A stretch of DNA of 14,530 bases from Lachnoclostridium sp. UBA739 (lineage in GTDB: Bacteria > Bacillota_A > Clostridia > Lachnospirales > Lachnospiraceae): assembly GCA_002297865.1 (NCBI GenBank), contig DBKX01000229.1, positions 6,752-21,281 on the forward strand. Reading direction: 5' to 3'. Below the pieces are notes generated by a model. That model made no database searches and had not been told where the DNA came from. It saw nothing but the letters and a program-made list of their open reading frames with translations. Of this stretch, positions 7,661 to 14,530 are shown piece by piece. Numbering within the stretch: the stretch's first letter is position 1; each line of letters opens with the position of its first letter. The position numbers and the translations under genes were made by a program.

Positions 7661-7771
7661 AGCAGCCTATTCAGCTGCTCTTTCAAAATGAACTTGCATC
7701 CTGCAAATTCAACCACCAACTTGAATTGTAATATATTTTACTGCTGAATGCAATCATTTTGAAAGTTTTTT
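7661..7771 (+). promoter_or_regulatory. Structured 5' leader with terminator-like element upstream of the 84-residue gene
   Basis: Two adjoining structures follow the operator. AGCAGC (7661-7666) pairs with GCTGCT (7674-7679). Then CTTTCAAAATGA (7680-7691) pairs perfectly with TCATTTTGAAAG (7754-7765), extended inward by TTGCAT (7694-7699) with ATGCAA (7748-7753), and six Ts follow (7766-7771). Inside is a smaller hairpin, AATTCAA (7706-7712) with TTGAATT (7721-7727). ATTCAGC (7669-7675) can instead pair with GCTGAAT (7743-7749), which would break both outer structures. This could be an attenuator or a small stable RNA; no known riboswitch class is recognised. On the minus strand the first hairpin is followed by five Ts and could stop antisense transcripts. 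Confidence 0.5.
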
Positions 7772-7802
7772 CTCATTATCAAACTAGGAAGGAGGAAAAA
7801 AC

Positions 7803-8057
7803 ATGCAATTTGATGCAGCTGTAATTAAAGAACAGGGTTTAACATTTGCAGTTGTAGCTGTTAAACCATTTGTTCTTAATAGTTCTTCTCGTGAAACAAC
7901 TCGTTCTGAATTCAGCCGACTCTTAGGTAATATTCCAACAGTCCTAATGGCACAGGATTCTCGTGGTATACCAACTTACCATGGAAGACGAGATATTGTA
8001 AATTTTCTTTCACATGTACATCCTGCAAGAATTCCTTGGAAACGCTTTACAGCCTAA
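7803..8057 (+). CDS. Small protein of unknown function, first gene of the Thoeris operon
   Basis: 84 residues with a very strong ribosome site, AAGGAGG (7789-7795), 7 bases before the ATG, so it is surely translated. There is no signal peptide, membrane helix or cysteine. It has two hydrophobic beta-like strands (TFAVVAVK at 14-21 and PTVLMAQD at 45-52), then GIPTYHGRRDIVNFL and a basic tail IPWKRFTA. The pattern suggests a compact alpha/beta fold. I have the impression of similar small hypothetical proteins in accessory regions of other bacteria but cannot name a family. It is 106 bases upstream of the TIR gene on the same strand with no clear terminator between, so it may be an accessory, regulator or trigger of Thoeris, or simply a passenger. 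Confidence 0.85.
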   Translation: MQFDAAVIKEQGLTFAVVAVKPFVLNSSSRETTRSEFSRLLGNIPTVLMAQDSRGIPTYHGRRDIVNFLSHVHPARIPWKRFTA

Positions 8058-8066
8058 TTTCCAATC

Positions 8067-8117
8067 GATTTTAATAAGCGAGACTGGCCTTGTGCCAGTC
8101 TCAAGATATAGAAAATC
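8067..8117 (+). other. Intercistronic stem-loop between the small gene and thsB
   Basis: GAGACTGGC (8080-8088) pairs with GCCAGTCTC (8094-8102), a perfect GC-rich 9-bp stem with a 5-base loop. Outer GATTTT (8067-8072) can pair with AAAATC (8112-8117). No T-run follows, so it is not a standard terminator. It may be an RNA-processing or stability element that sets different levels of the small protein and the TIR enzyme. Confidence 0.6.
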
Positions 8118-8163
8118 AAGTTAATCGAATTGTATTTAATCAAAATGTAAAGGAGAAAACATT

Positions 8164-8772
8164 ATGAGCAAACGCGTTTATATTAGTGCAGATTATGCTA
8201 ATAATGGCGATCGAGATGTCGTTGAAAAACTTAACAAATGGGGACGAGATAATCTGCATAAAGTAGATTTTATAGACATGTCCCAAGTAGTTTCTGGCAG
8301 TGTATCAAACGATCCAGATTGCCGCCCATGTGACTTAAAGCGAGAATTTAATCAACAAATAAATGCATCTTCCGCTGTTATTTTTATAGTTGGAGATAAA
8401 ACCGCATCTCGTACAGCGGGCAGTAGTTGTTCAAGAGCATCTGCCCCAAAAGAAAACTGTAGCTGTACTCCATATAAGCAAAATACCAACGGCTCAAAAC
8501 CATGCAAAGTTCAGAATACTTCTACTCCTAGCAAAGACAGTGATGTTGGCAACATAAACACTTACTCTTACCTTCGACATGAGTTTGAACAAGCAAAAAA
8601 ACATAATAATAATATCATTATTCTTTATAACTCATTACGGAAAGAAACAAAATGGTTCCCTTCTTATATGAAAGGTTATGAATCAGTTGCACAAGCTTTT
8701 TGGATAAAAAATGATAAGGGCGAAAAGGTTGGAAACTATTCATATATAAAACAGGTGCTTGGATATGCTTAA
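8164..8772 (+). CDS. thsB: ThsB, TIR-domain enzyme of a type II Thoeris defence system
   Basis: 202-residue cytosolic protein with a Thoeris TIR-like (DUF1863/MTH538-like) fold. KRVYISADY (3-11) is the first strand, DLKREFNQQINASSAVIFIVGD (57-78, in two parts DLKREFNQQI and ASSAVIFIVG) is a helix and strand, and YLRHEFEQAKKHNNN (136-150) carries the likely catalytic Glu140 or Glu142. In characterised type II Thoeris the TIR enzyme consumes NAD when phage is sensed and makes histidine-ADP-ribose. A serine- and cysteine-rich insertion lies at about 79-128 (Cys89, 99, 101, 114), with Cys53 and Cys56 nearby. AAAGGAG lies 8 bases before the ATG. The stop overlaps the thsA start. The assignment rests on motifs plus the adjacent ThsA. 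Confidence 0.88.
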   Translation: MSKRVYISADYANNGDRDVVEKLNKWGRDNLHKVDFIDMSQVVSGSVSNDPDCRPCDLKREFNQQINASSAVIFIVGDKTASRTAGSSCSRASAPKENCSCTPYKQNTNGSKPCKVQNTSTPSKDSDVGNINTYSYLRHEFEQAKKHNNNIIILYNSLRKETKWFPSYMKGYESVAQAFWIKNDKGEKVGNYSYIKQVLGYA

Positions 8773-9580
8773 ATTGTTAAAACATAGCTTTACATTGGCA
8801 TTGGGGATAATTAGTGTAGTTTTTACATTTGTCCCTGAATCATTTTTCCAAAATATCAAATTAATAGCAACCATTTCAGATGAAGTAAATATTATATTGA
8901 CTCGTAGCTTAGCTTTTATTGCTGTACTTATCTTATCCCTAATAATAAAGATTCTATATTACCTCATCCGAAAAAGTATTTGTATCAAAGAGCATAATTA
9001 TAGCATTCACATTAAATATAAAGATATATTCAAAATGCAAAATTGCAAAAAAGTAATTCCTTTTGATGAATGTTTTACAACGAGGGTAGGTGATTCTCCC
9101 TCCGATATTAATCCAGATTCTATCTGTGGACAGTACCTAATGAAATATCCAATACAAAATATGCAAAGTTTAATTAAAAAAGCAAATTTAAAACCAGAAA
9201 AGGATAGATCTACATTTCAAAACAACGAAAAATATGAATCTGGTATGTTAGTACCAAATGGTGACTACTTATTAATGCCATTTGCAAAATTAGATAAGGA
9301 TGGATTAGGTCGAATGTCCCGTGATGAATTTCTTGATTGTCTGTCGACACTCTGGAAGGAGATTGATAAATACTATGGTCAAAAAGATGTATGTATACCA
9401 ATATTAGGTTCAGGAGTTACTCGGATGGATGGTGAATCACTTACACAGCAGCAACTACTAGATATCATAATTGCCTCTTACAAAATAAGTGCCCACAAAA
9501 TAAAATCTCCTTGTCGATTATATATTGTGTGTAAGAAACAAGAAAATTTTTCACTAAATAAAATAGGTACAACCATGTAA
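8765..9580 (+). CDS. thsA: ThsA, membrane effector with Macro-like sensor domain (type II Thoeris)
   Basis: 271 residues. The ATG at 8765 overlaps the thsB stop by 8 bases and has AGGTG 7 bases upstream; an in-frame TTG at 8759 is too close to that site. Two membrane helices (about 7-24 and 45-68) precede a soluble domain (about 80-258) that I read as the DUF6430/Macro-like sensor. It has VIPFDECFTT (97-106), LLMPFAKLD (169-177) and the glycine loop IPILGSGVTR (211-220), typical of ADP-ribose-binding folds, and ends with strand RLYIVCKK. In characterised systems this domain binds the TIR-made signal and the helices then damage the membrane, killing the infected cell. The overlap with thsB implies matched synthesis of enzyme and effector. 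Confidence 0.88.
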   Translation: MLKLLKHSFTLALGIISVVFTFVPESFFQNIKLIATISDEVNIILTRSLAFIAVLILSLIIKILYYLIRKSICIKEHNYSIHIKYKDIFKMQNCKKVIPFDECFTTRVGDSPSDINPDSICGQYLMKYPIQNMQSLIKKANLKPEKDRSTFQNNEKYESGMLVPNGDYLLMPFAKLDKDGLGRMSRDEFLDCLSTLWKEIDKYYGQKDVCIPILGSGVTRMDGESLTQQQLLDIIIASYKISAHKIKSPCRLYIVCKKQENFSLNKIGTTM

Positions 9581-9681
9581 CAAAACATATGGGTAAATAC
9601 ACATTATTTAACGAGATGAGCATATTAAAAATCAGACTTTAAATAGTCATATAAACTTTTTTTCGTTTGTTATTATGATCT

Positions 9682-9711
9682 CCCCCTTTTACTGTTTTTA
9701 GTAAAGGGGGG
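9682..9711. terminator. Strong hairpin between the convergent thsA and purL ends
   Basis: CCCCCTTTTACT (9682-9693) and AGTAAAGGGGGG (9700-9711) form a stem of about 11 bp with one bulge and a 6-base loop. It lies 102 bases after thsA and 49 bases after the purL stop on the opposite strand. Neither strand has a proper T-run after the stem; a T7 run (9657-9663) lies before it. A bidirectional terminator or 3'-end stabiliser is the best guess. Nothing else coding is seen in 9581-9759. Confidence 0.5.
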
Positions 9712-9759
9712 TTATGTCCATCTTAACAACTATTCTCAATATATTACTAAACTGCCTTT

Positions 9760-12700
9760 TTACTTAAAATACTTCACACCAGACTCAAATATCATCTGAT
9801 TCTGATTTCCGTAAATATTAAGTGCAACTCCATCTCCACGACGTTCGGAGTGAGCCATTTTACCAAGTACTCGACCATCTGGACTTACAATACCTTCAAT
9901 AGCCATATATGAACCATTCGGATTAAATGCTTCGTCCATTGTTGCATTGCCATCAGCATCCACATACTGCGTAGCAACCTGGCCATTCTCAATTAACTTC
10001 TTAAGCCAAGCATCATTTGCAACGAAACGTCCTTCCCCATGTGAAGCAGGGATGGAATAAACTCCACCAAGCTTTGCTAACTGTAACCAAGGGGATTTAT
10101 TTGTCATAACCTTAGTATATACAGATTTGGAGATATGACGTCCAATGCTGTTAGTTGTAAGTGTTGGTGTATCTTCCTGAATATCAGTGATTTCACCGTA
10201 AGGCACAAGACCTAACTTTATCAATGCCTGGAATCCGTTACAGATACCAAGTGCTAAACCATCTCTTTGTTTAATCAAGTCATTAGTTGCTTCTTTAATC
10301 TTCACGTTACGGAATACAGAAGCGATGAATTTTGCGGAACCGTCTGGCTCATCACCAGCACTGAATCCACCTGGGAACATGATAATCTGAGATTCTTTAA
10401 TTGCTGCTTCAAATGCATTCACAGAATCTGTAATATTCTGTGCAGACATATTCTTAAATACGACTGTCTTTACTTCTGCTCCAGCTGCCTCAAATGCTTT
10501 TGCTGTATCATATTCGCAGTTTGTACCTGGAAATACTGGAATAAATACCTTTGGTTTTGCAATCTGATTCTTTGCTGTGTAAACAGTCTTCGCATCGAAT
10601 GTATCAATCTTAACGTCTTTCTGCGCTACCTCAAAAACAGTTGGGAATACTTTTTCAAGTGTATTGGTCCAAGCTGCAAGTGCTTCGTTCATTGTGATAG
10701 TAACATCGCCACAAGTGAATTTTGCTTCTTCTTGCACTTTTGCAATCTTAGTGTAGTTAACGCCTGCTGCATCAAGTTTTGCAAGGTCCGCTTCTGCAAC
10801 CTCAGCTACGATCGCACCGTATAATGGAGCAAAGAATTTTGCTTTATCAAACTTAGGACACATATCCACACCAAGTTTGTTACCGAATGCCATTTTACTT
10901 AATGCCTCTGCAATTCCACCAAATCCAACTGCATATTCAGAAACAAGCACTTTTTCATTGCCAAGTTTGGTTAATTTTCCATATAAGTCCATTACCATCT
11001 GATAATCTGGTAAGTCATATTCATCTTTGTCAATTTCAAATAATACGATTGTATTTCCAGCTTTCTTAAGCTCTGGAGTTACCACATCACCGACTTTTGC
11101 AACGTCTACTGCAAAAGAGCAAAGTGTTGGAGGAACGTCAATATCATTAAATGTTCCTGACATACTGTCCTTACCACCGATAGATGGAAGACCGAATTTC
11201 ATCTGTGCTTCATACGCACCAAGTAATGCTGCCATTGGAACGCCCCAACGTTTTGCATCTTCTCCAAGACGTTCAAAATACTCTTGGAATGTGAAACGGA
11301 TTTTAGTCATGTCACCGCCTGCTGCTACGATTTTTGCAATGGAAGAAACGACCGCATATACAGAACCATGATATGGGCTCCAGCTTGAAAGATATGGGTC
11401 TAAGCCATAACTCATCATAGTAACGGTATCACATTTTCCTTTTAATACAGGAAGTTTTGCAATCATAGTCTGAGTTGGTGTTAACTGATATTTACCACCG
11501 TAAGGCATTGTAACGGTTGCAGCACCAATGGAGCTGTCAAACATTTCTACTAAGCCTTTCTGTGAGCAGACATTTAAATCGCTTAAATTCTTTAACCATG
11601 CTGCTTTGAAGTCTGTAACATCTGTTTCTTTGTTGAAGTAATTTGCTTTTTCATCGGGCATTGAAACGGTAACATCTGTTTCCTGATGTGCACCGTTTGT
11701 ATCAAGGAATGCACGGCTGATGTTTACGATTTCTTTGCCTCTCCAGGATAACACTAATCTTTTATCTTCTGTTACCACTGCTACACATACAGCCTCTAAG
11801 TTTTCTTCTTCTGCATAACCTAAAAGTTTATCTACGTCTTTCGGATCTACGACGATTGCCATTCTCTCTTGAGATTCGGAGATTGCTAATTCTGTTCCGT
11901 CAAGACCTGCGTATTTTTTAGGTACTTTATCTAAATCGATTTGTAAACCGTCTGCTAACTCACCAATTGCTACAGACACACCACCTGCACCAAAGTCATT
12001 GCATTTTTTTATAATAGAGCTAACTTCTTCTCTACGGAATAAGCGTTGAATTTTACGTTCTGTAGGTGCGTTGCCTTTTTGTACTTCTGCACCACATGTA
12101 TGAATAGATTCTGTTGTATGTGACTTAGAAGAACCAGTTGCTCCACCACATCCATCACGTCCTGTTCTACCACCTAATAAAATGATGATATCACCTGGGT
12201 CGGAGTTTTCACGAATTACATTTCTTCTTGGAGCCGCACCCATAACAGCACCAATTTCCATTCTCTTTGCTACATAGTTTGGATGATAGACTTCATTTAC
12301 TAAGCCCGTTGCAAGACCAATCTGGTTACCATAAGAACTGTAACCGCTTGCTGCACCCTTTACGATCTTCTTCTGAGGAAGTTTTCCTTCCAATGTTTCC
12401 TTTAAGGATTTTGTTGGGTCTGCTGCACCAGTTACACGCATTGCCTGATATACATAGCCACGGCCTGACAATGGGTCACGGATTGCGCCTCCAAGACAAG
12501 TAGCAGCACCACCAAATGGTTCAATTTCAGTTGGATGGTTGTGAGTTTCATTTTTGAAAAATACTAACCATTCTTCTTCTTTACCATCTATTTCAACAGG
12601 AACAACGATTGAGCAGGCATTGATTTCGTCTGACTCTTCCATATCTGTTAATTTTCCATCTTTCTTCAACTGACGCATAGCCAATAGTGCAATATCCATT

Positions 12701-13524
12701 AAGGATACATATTTATCGTCTCTTCCTTTAAAGATTTCGTCGTGGTTCTTCTTATAATCATCATAAGAATCTTTGATAGGTTTAAAGTAATATCCATCTT
12801 CAAAAGTAACATTTTTAAGCTCTGTTAAGAAGGTTGTATGACGGCAGTGGTCAGACCAGTAAGTATCTAATACGCGAATCTCTGTCATAGATGGATCACG
12901 TTTCTCTTCTCCATTAAAATACTTCTGAATATGAAGAAAATCCTTAAATGTCATTGCAAGTCCTAATGAATCATACAATTCTTTTAATTTATCTTCTTCC
13001 ATATCCTTGAAGCCATCAAATATTAATACATCTGCTGGGTCAGCGAAATTCTGTACTAATGTTTCTGGTTTTACTTCATCGGTCTCTCTGGAATCCACTG
13101 GGTTGATACAATATGTTTTTACACGTTCTAAATCTGCATCTGAAATTTCACCACTTAGAACATATGTAGTTGCAGAACGAATAATTGGTTCTTCTGTCTC
13201 ATTTAATAATTTTACACACTGCTCTGCAGAATCTGCTCTCTGGTCAAACTGTCCAGGAAGATATTCAACTGAGAATGTTTTGTCTTTGTCATTTTTTTTA
13301 AATGTTTCTTCAAATAATATATCAACAGGAGGCTCAGAGAATACAATTCCTAATGCCTTCTGATAAGTTTCTTCGCTTAAATTTTCAATGTCATAACGAA
13401 CTAATACTCTGACATCTTCCAGTTCTTTTAAATTAAGATAGGTTCTTAATTCACCTTTCAATTCTTTCGCATGAACTGCATATTCAGGTTTCTTTTCTAC
13501 ATAAATTCTTTTAACTGTGCTCAT
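9760..13524 (-). CDS. purL: Phosphoribosylformylglycinamidine synthase, single-chain
   Basis: Converts FGAR, glutamine and ATP to FGAM in step four of de novo purine synthesis, in the cytosol. 1254 residues, the long single-chain form with fused amidotransferase. Start at the ATG 13522-13524, preceded by AAAGGAG; an ATG eight codons upstream lacks such a site. A PurS-like region (about 1-150) is followed by DHCRHT (from Asp225), the ATP-binding segment around KNETHNHPTEIEPFGGA, and SIGGKDSMSGTF. The C-terminal glutaminase domain begins near KVFIPVFPGTNCEYD, with nucleophile Cys1095 in GICNGFQAL and His1162 with Glu1164 in ASHGEGRF. All catalytic residues are present. No other purine gene is adjacent, so it appears to be transcribed alone. 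Confidence 0.98.
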   Translation of the reverse strand: MSTVKRIYVEKKPEYAVHAKELKGELRTYLNLKELEDVRVLVRYDIENLSEETYQKALGIVFSEPPVDILFEETFKKNDKDKTFSVEYLPGQFDQRADSAEQCVKLLNETEEPIIRSATTYVLSGEISDADLERVKTYCINPVDSRETDEVKPETLVQNFADPADVLIFDGFKDMEEDKLKELYDSLGLAMTFKDFLHIQKYFNGEEKRDPSMTEIRVLDTYWSDHCRHTTFLTELKNVTFEDGYYFKPIKDSYDDYKKNHDEIFKGRDDKYVSLMDIALLAMRQLKKDGKLTDMEESDEINACSIVVPVEIDGKEEEWLVFFKNETHNHPTEIEPFGGAATCLGGAIRDPLSGRGYVYQAMRVTGAADPTKSLKETLEGKLPQKKIVKGAASGYSSYGNQIGLATGLVNEVYHPNYVAKRMEIGAVMGAAPRRNVIRENSDPGDIIILLGGRTGRDGCGGATGSSKSHTTESIHTCGAEVQKGNAPTERKIQRLFRREEVSSIIKKCNDFGAGGVSVAIGELADGLQIDLDKVPKKYAGLDGTELAISESQERMAIVVDPKDVDKLLGYAEEENLEAVCVAVVTEDKRLVLSWRGKEIVNISRAFLDTNGAHQETDVTVSMPDEKANYFNKETDVTDFKAAWLKNLSDLNVCSQKGLVEMFDSSIGAATVTMPYGGKYQLTPTQTMIAKLPVLKGKCDTVTMMSYGLDPYLSSWSPYHGSVYAVVSSIAKIVAAGGDMTKIRFTFQEYFERLGEDAKRWGVPMAALLGAYEAQMKFGLPSIGGKDSMSGTFNDIDVPPTLCSFAVDVAKVGDVVTPELKKAGNTIVLFEIDKDEYDLPDYQMVMDLYGKLTKLGNEKVLVSEYAVGFGGIAEALSKMAFGNKLGVDMCPKFDKAKFFAPLYGAIVAEVAEADLAKLDAAGVNYTKIAKVQEEAKFTCGDVTITMNEALAAWTNTLEKVFPTVFEVAQKDVKIDTFDAKTVYTAKNQIAKPKVFIPVFPGTNCEYDTAKAFEAAGAEVKTVVFKNMSAQNITDSVNAFEAAIKESQIIMFPGGFSAGDEPDGSAKFIASVFRNVKIKEATNDLIKQRDGLALGICNGFQALIKLGLVPYGEITDIQEDTPTLTTNSIGRHISKSVYTKVMTNKSPWLQLAKLGGVYSIPASHGEGRFVANDAWLKKLIENGQVATQYVDADGNATMDEAFNPNGSYMAIEGIVSPDGRVLGKMAHSERRGDGVALNIYGNQNQMIFESGVKYFK

Positions 13525-13672
13525 AAATAGCTCCTTTCCAGACACCATTTCTAATCTTTAGTTCATCTTAACATACTTTCTTTTATTATTAAAATAAATA
13601 ATAATAATTTATTATATAAGTATTGCTAATATCAAAATTGTTTGTCTCGTTAACATCAATTAGACCTAATTA
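13525..13672 (-). promoter_or_regulatory. purL leader and probable promoter region
   Basis: About 150 bases of very AT-rich sequence between the upstream terminator and the purL start. AAAGGAG (13531-13537) is the ribosome site. Candidate elements on the minus strand are TATAAT at 13616-13611 and TTGATA at 13635-13630, but their spacing to each other is only 13 bp, so no single promoter is convincing. I see no purine riboswitch. Confidence 0.3.
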
Positions 13673-13673
13673 T

Positions 13674-13717
13674 AAAAAAGTGTCACTCTTAGTAAAGATA
13701 TTTTACTATGTGACACT
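13674..13717 (-). terminator. Intrinsic terminator upstream of purL
   Basis: Minus strand: AGTGTCAC (13717-13710) pairs with GTGACACT (13686-13679), with an inner stem TAGTAAA (13708-13702) with TTTACTA (13696-13690) around a 5-base loop. A run of Ts follows (to 13674). It ends the operon of the 57-residue protein and isolates purL. The 70 bases between it and the stop of that gene hold only a weak imperfect hairpin. Confidence 0.75.
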
Positions 13718-13787
13718 CTCTCATTCTATATAACATTTTTCTAGCAGAATCAATAATAGGACATTCATTAAAATTTTGTCCACCTAT

Positions 13788-13961
13788 TTACTTTTCTTGA
13801 AAAAGGGAAAATAGAACAATAACTATCCCAACTATAGAAAAGACTATACCAACCATTGCCGATATTCCATTATCAGGCAAATAAGGTGTTGCTGAAAAAC
13901 ATGAAATGCTAAAAAGAATAAATGCTATTCCCTGTAGAATTCCTTTTTCTGATTTATTCAC
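13788..13961 (-). CDS. Small two-helix membrane protein, hypothetical
   Basis: 57 residues from a GTG start at 13959-13961, reading MNKSEKGILQGIAFILF at the N-terminus and ending FSLFQEK. A GGGGGG run 6 bases before GTG could act as the ribosome site. Two hydrophobic stretches (about 9-23 and 35-54) with a short polar turn containing YLPDNG indicate a membrane hairpin with both ends likely cytoplasmic. It begins 18 bases after the stop of the next gene on the same strand, so the two are co-transcribed. I do not recognise the family. The unbroken frame, membrane pattern and operon spacing support it; the unusual ribosome site is the main doubt. Confidence 0.65.
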   Translation of the reverse strand: MNKSEKGILQGIAFILFSISCFSATPYLPDNGISAMVGIVFSIVGIVIVLFSLFQEK

Positions 13962-13979
13962 AAAATTCCCCCCGTTATT

Positions 13980-14530
13980 CTATTTAATCTTACAAGAAAG
14001 ATATGGATTAGGATTCATTAGTACCATTTGAGTGCTACTACTTAATGTAACAGCAACACCATTAATTGTAATTCTTGGAGTAAGCGTAAGTTTGCCTTGT
14101 TGATGATAATACCTAGACCATACATTTATACATTTACTGCTTGTTATTGTTGCCAGACAACTAATGTAACCTTTATGATTAAAATTTTGATGGTCTCTAA
14201 TACCTCCTGCATGAGTTGAATCTGGTACAAACTTAAATGAAATTCCAATTCCATTTGATGACGTACTAGATTCTTTTTTACAAGTTACTGTCTCTTGACT
14301 CCCAGAAGTTAAATTTCTAGACGTATATTCATAATATGCATTGCGAACCTCAGAAAGCTTTGCCCCATCAAATAACAAGGCGCAACAATCTGTCTTAAGA
14401 TTTGAAGGTACTTCGTTCCATTTGAAATTATATGTAATTAGCGCTTTATTTTCTGATAAACCAAATACCGAAACAACTTGGGTTAGCTTACCTCCAGGTG
14501 TATCTGCTGTATTATTACCAGGCACAATGC
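13980..14530 (-). CDS. Hypothetical protein, partial (N-terminus off the right edge)
   Basis: At least 183 codons are open to the window edge. A GTG at 14523-14525 is available, but the frame stays open through it and no ribosome site can be seen, so the true start probably lies outside. The visible part is rich in Ser, Thr, Asn and Gly with short alternating hydrophobic stretches (for example KALITYNFKW, KLTLTPRITINGVAVTL), which suggests a beta-rich, possibly secreted or surface protein. Cysteines are scattered (CCALLF, TCKK, ISCLATITSSKC, LSCKIK). A signal peptide would be outside the window. No family is recognised. It is followed after 18 bases by the small membrane protein gene and then the terminator at 13674-13717. 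Confidence 0.75.
   Translation of the reverse strand, partial: IVPGNNTADTPGGKLTQVVSVFGLSENKALITYNFKWNEVPSNLKTDCCALLFDGAKLSEVRNAYYEYTSRNLTSGSQETVTCKKESSTSSNGIGISFKFVPDSTHAGGIRDHQNFNHKGYISCLATITSSKCINVWSRYYHQQGKLTLTPRITINGVAVTLSSSTQMVLMNPNPYLSCKIK

Noticed and set aside
7688..7747. A 19-codon leader peptide starting at the ATG inside the long hairpin.
   Set aside because: It has no ribosome binding site and no run of a regulatory amino acid.
7680..7765. Retron-like noncoding RNA, because of the 12-bp flanking inverted repeats.
   Set aside because: No reverse transcriptase gene is in the window, and the T-run after the stem fits a leader terminator.
9210..9401. Minus-strand frame of 63 residues inside thsA.
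   Set aside because: Antisense to a well-supported gene with no ribosome site or recognisable protein features.
9581..9759. Attachment site or transposon end at the edge of the defence segment.
   Set aside because: The hairpin at 9682-9711 has no matching copy at the cls side, and no transposase or integrase is present.
10267..10824. Long plus-strand reading frame rich in Cys and Phe.
   Set aside because: It lies wholly inside purL, has no ribosome site, and its composition is that expected of antisense translation. Other plus-strand frames in purL, cls and the ABC genes fail the same way.
13549..13672. Purine riboswitch or PurR site before purL.
   Set aside because: No three-way junction or conserved purine-aptamer core is visible, and the region is mainly A and T runs.

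Overview
The window looks like a low-GC Gram-positive anaerobe of the class Clostridia, most likely Lachnospiraceae. The pointers are the AT-rich sequence, strong AGGAGG-type ribosome binding sites, a long single-chain PurL, and a CIRCE operator next to a sigma-A-type promoter. The genus assignment is inference; no RNA gene is present to anchor it.

Layout: (1) 1-3478, minus strand: a two-gene ABC exporter operon. The second subunit runs off the left edge. The pair has the complementary motif changes of a heterodimeric exporter with one degenerate ATP site. (2) 3583-5118, minus: cardiolipin synthase (cls) with its own terminator. A 10-bp perfect inverted repeat flanks the -10 box of its promoter. 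(3) 5205-7449, minus: an AAA ATPase and an RloB-family protein in a tight operon, a probable phage-defence pair of the RloA/RloB or AbiL type. (4) 7450-7802: a regulatory region between divergent operons, with a promoter on each strand, a 16-bp direct repeat, a small palindrome, a near-perfect CIRCE operator and a structured leader ending in a T-run. (5) 7803-9580, plus: a small 84-residue protein of unknown function, then a TIR-family protein (ThsB) and a two-helix membrane protein with a Macro-like domain (ThsA), together a type II Thoeris anti-phage system. (6) 9760-13524, minus: purL, housekeeping purine synthesis. (7) 13788 to the right edge, minus: a 57-residue membrane protein missed by length filters and a partial protein of unknown function, closed by an intrinsic terminator.

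So two probable defence operons sit back to back between housekeeping genes (cls and purL), the usual arrangement of a small defence island. The most interesting point is the Thoeris operon promoter. It carries a 17-of-18 match to CIRCE, the operator of the heat-shock repressor HrcA, directly at the predicted transcription start, followed by a hairpin-rich leader and a small unexplained first gene. If real, this would tie an NAD-dependent suicidal defence system to protein-folding stress.
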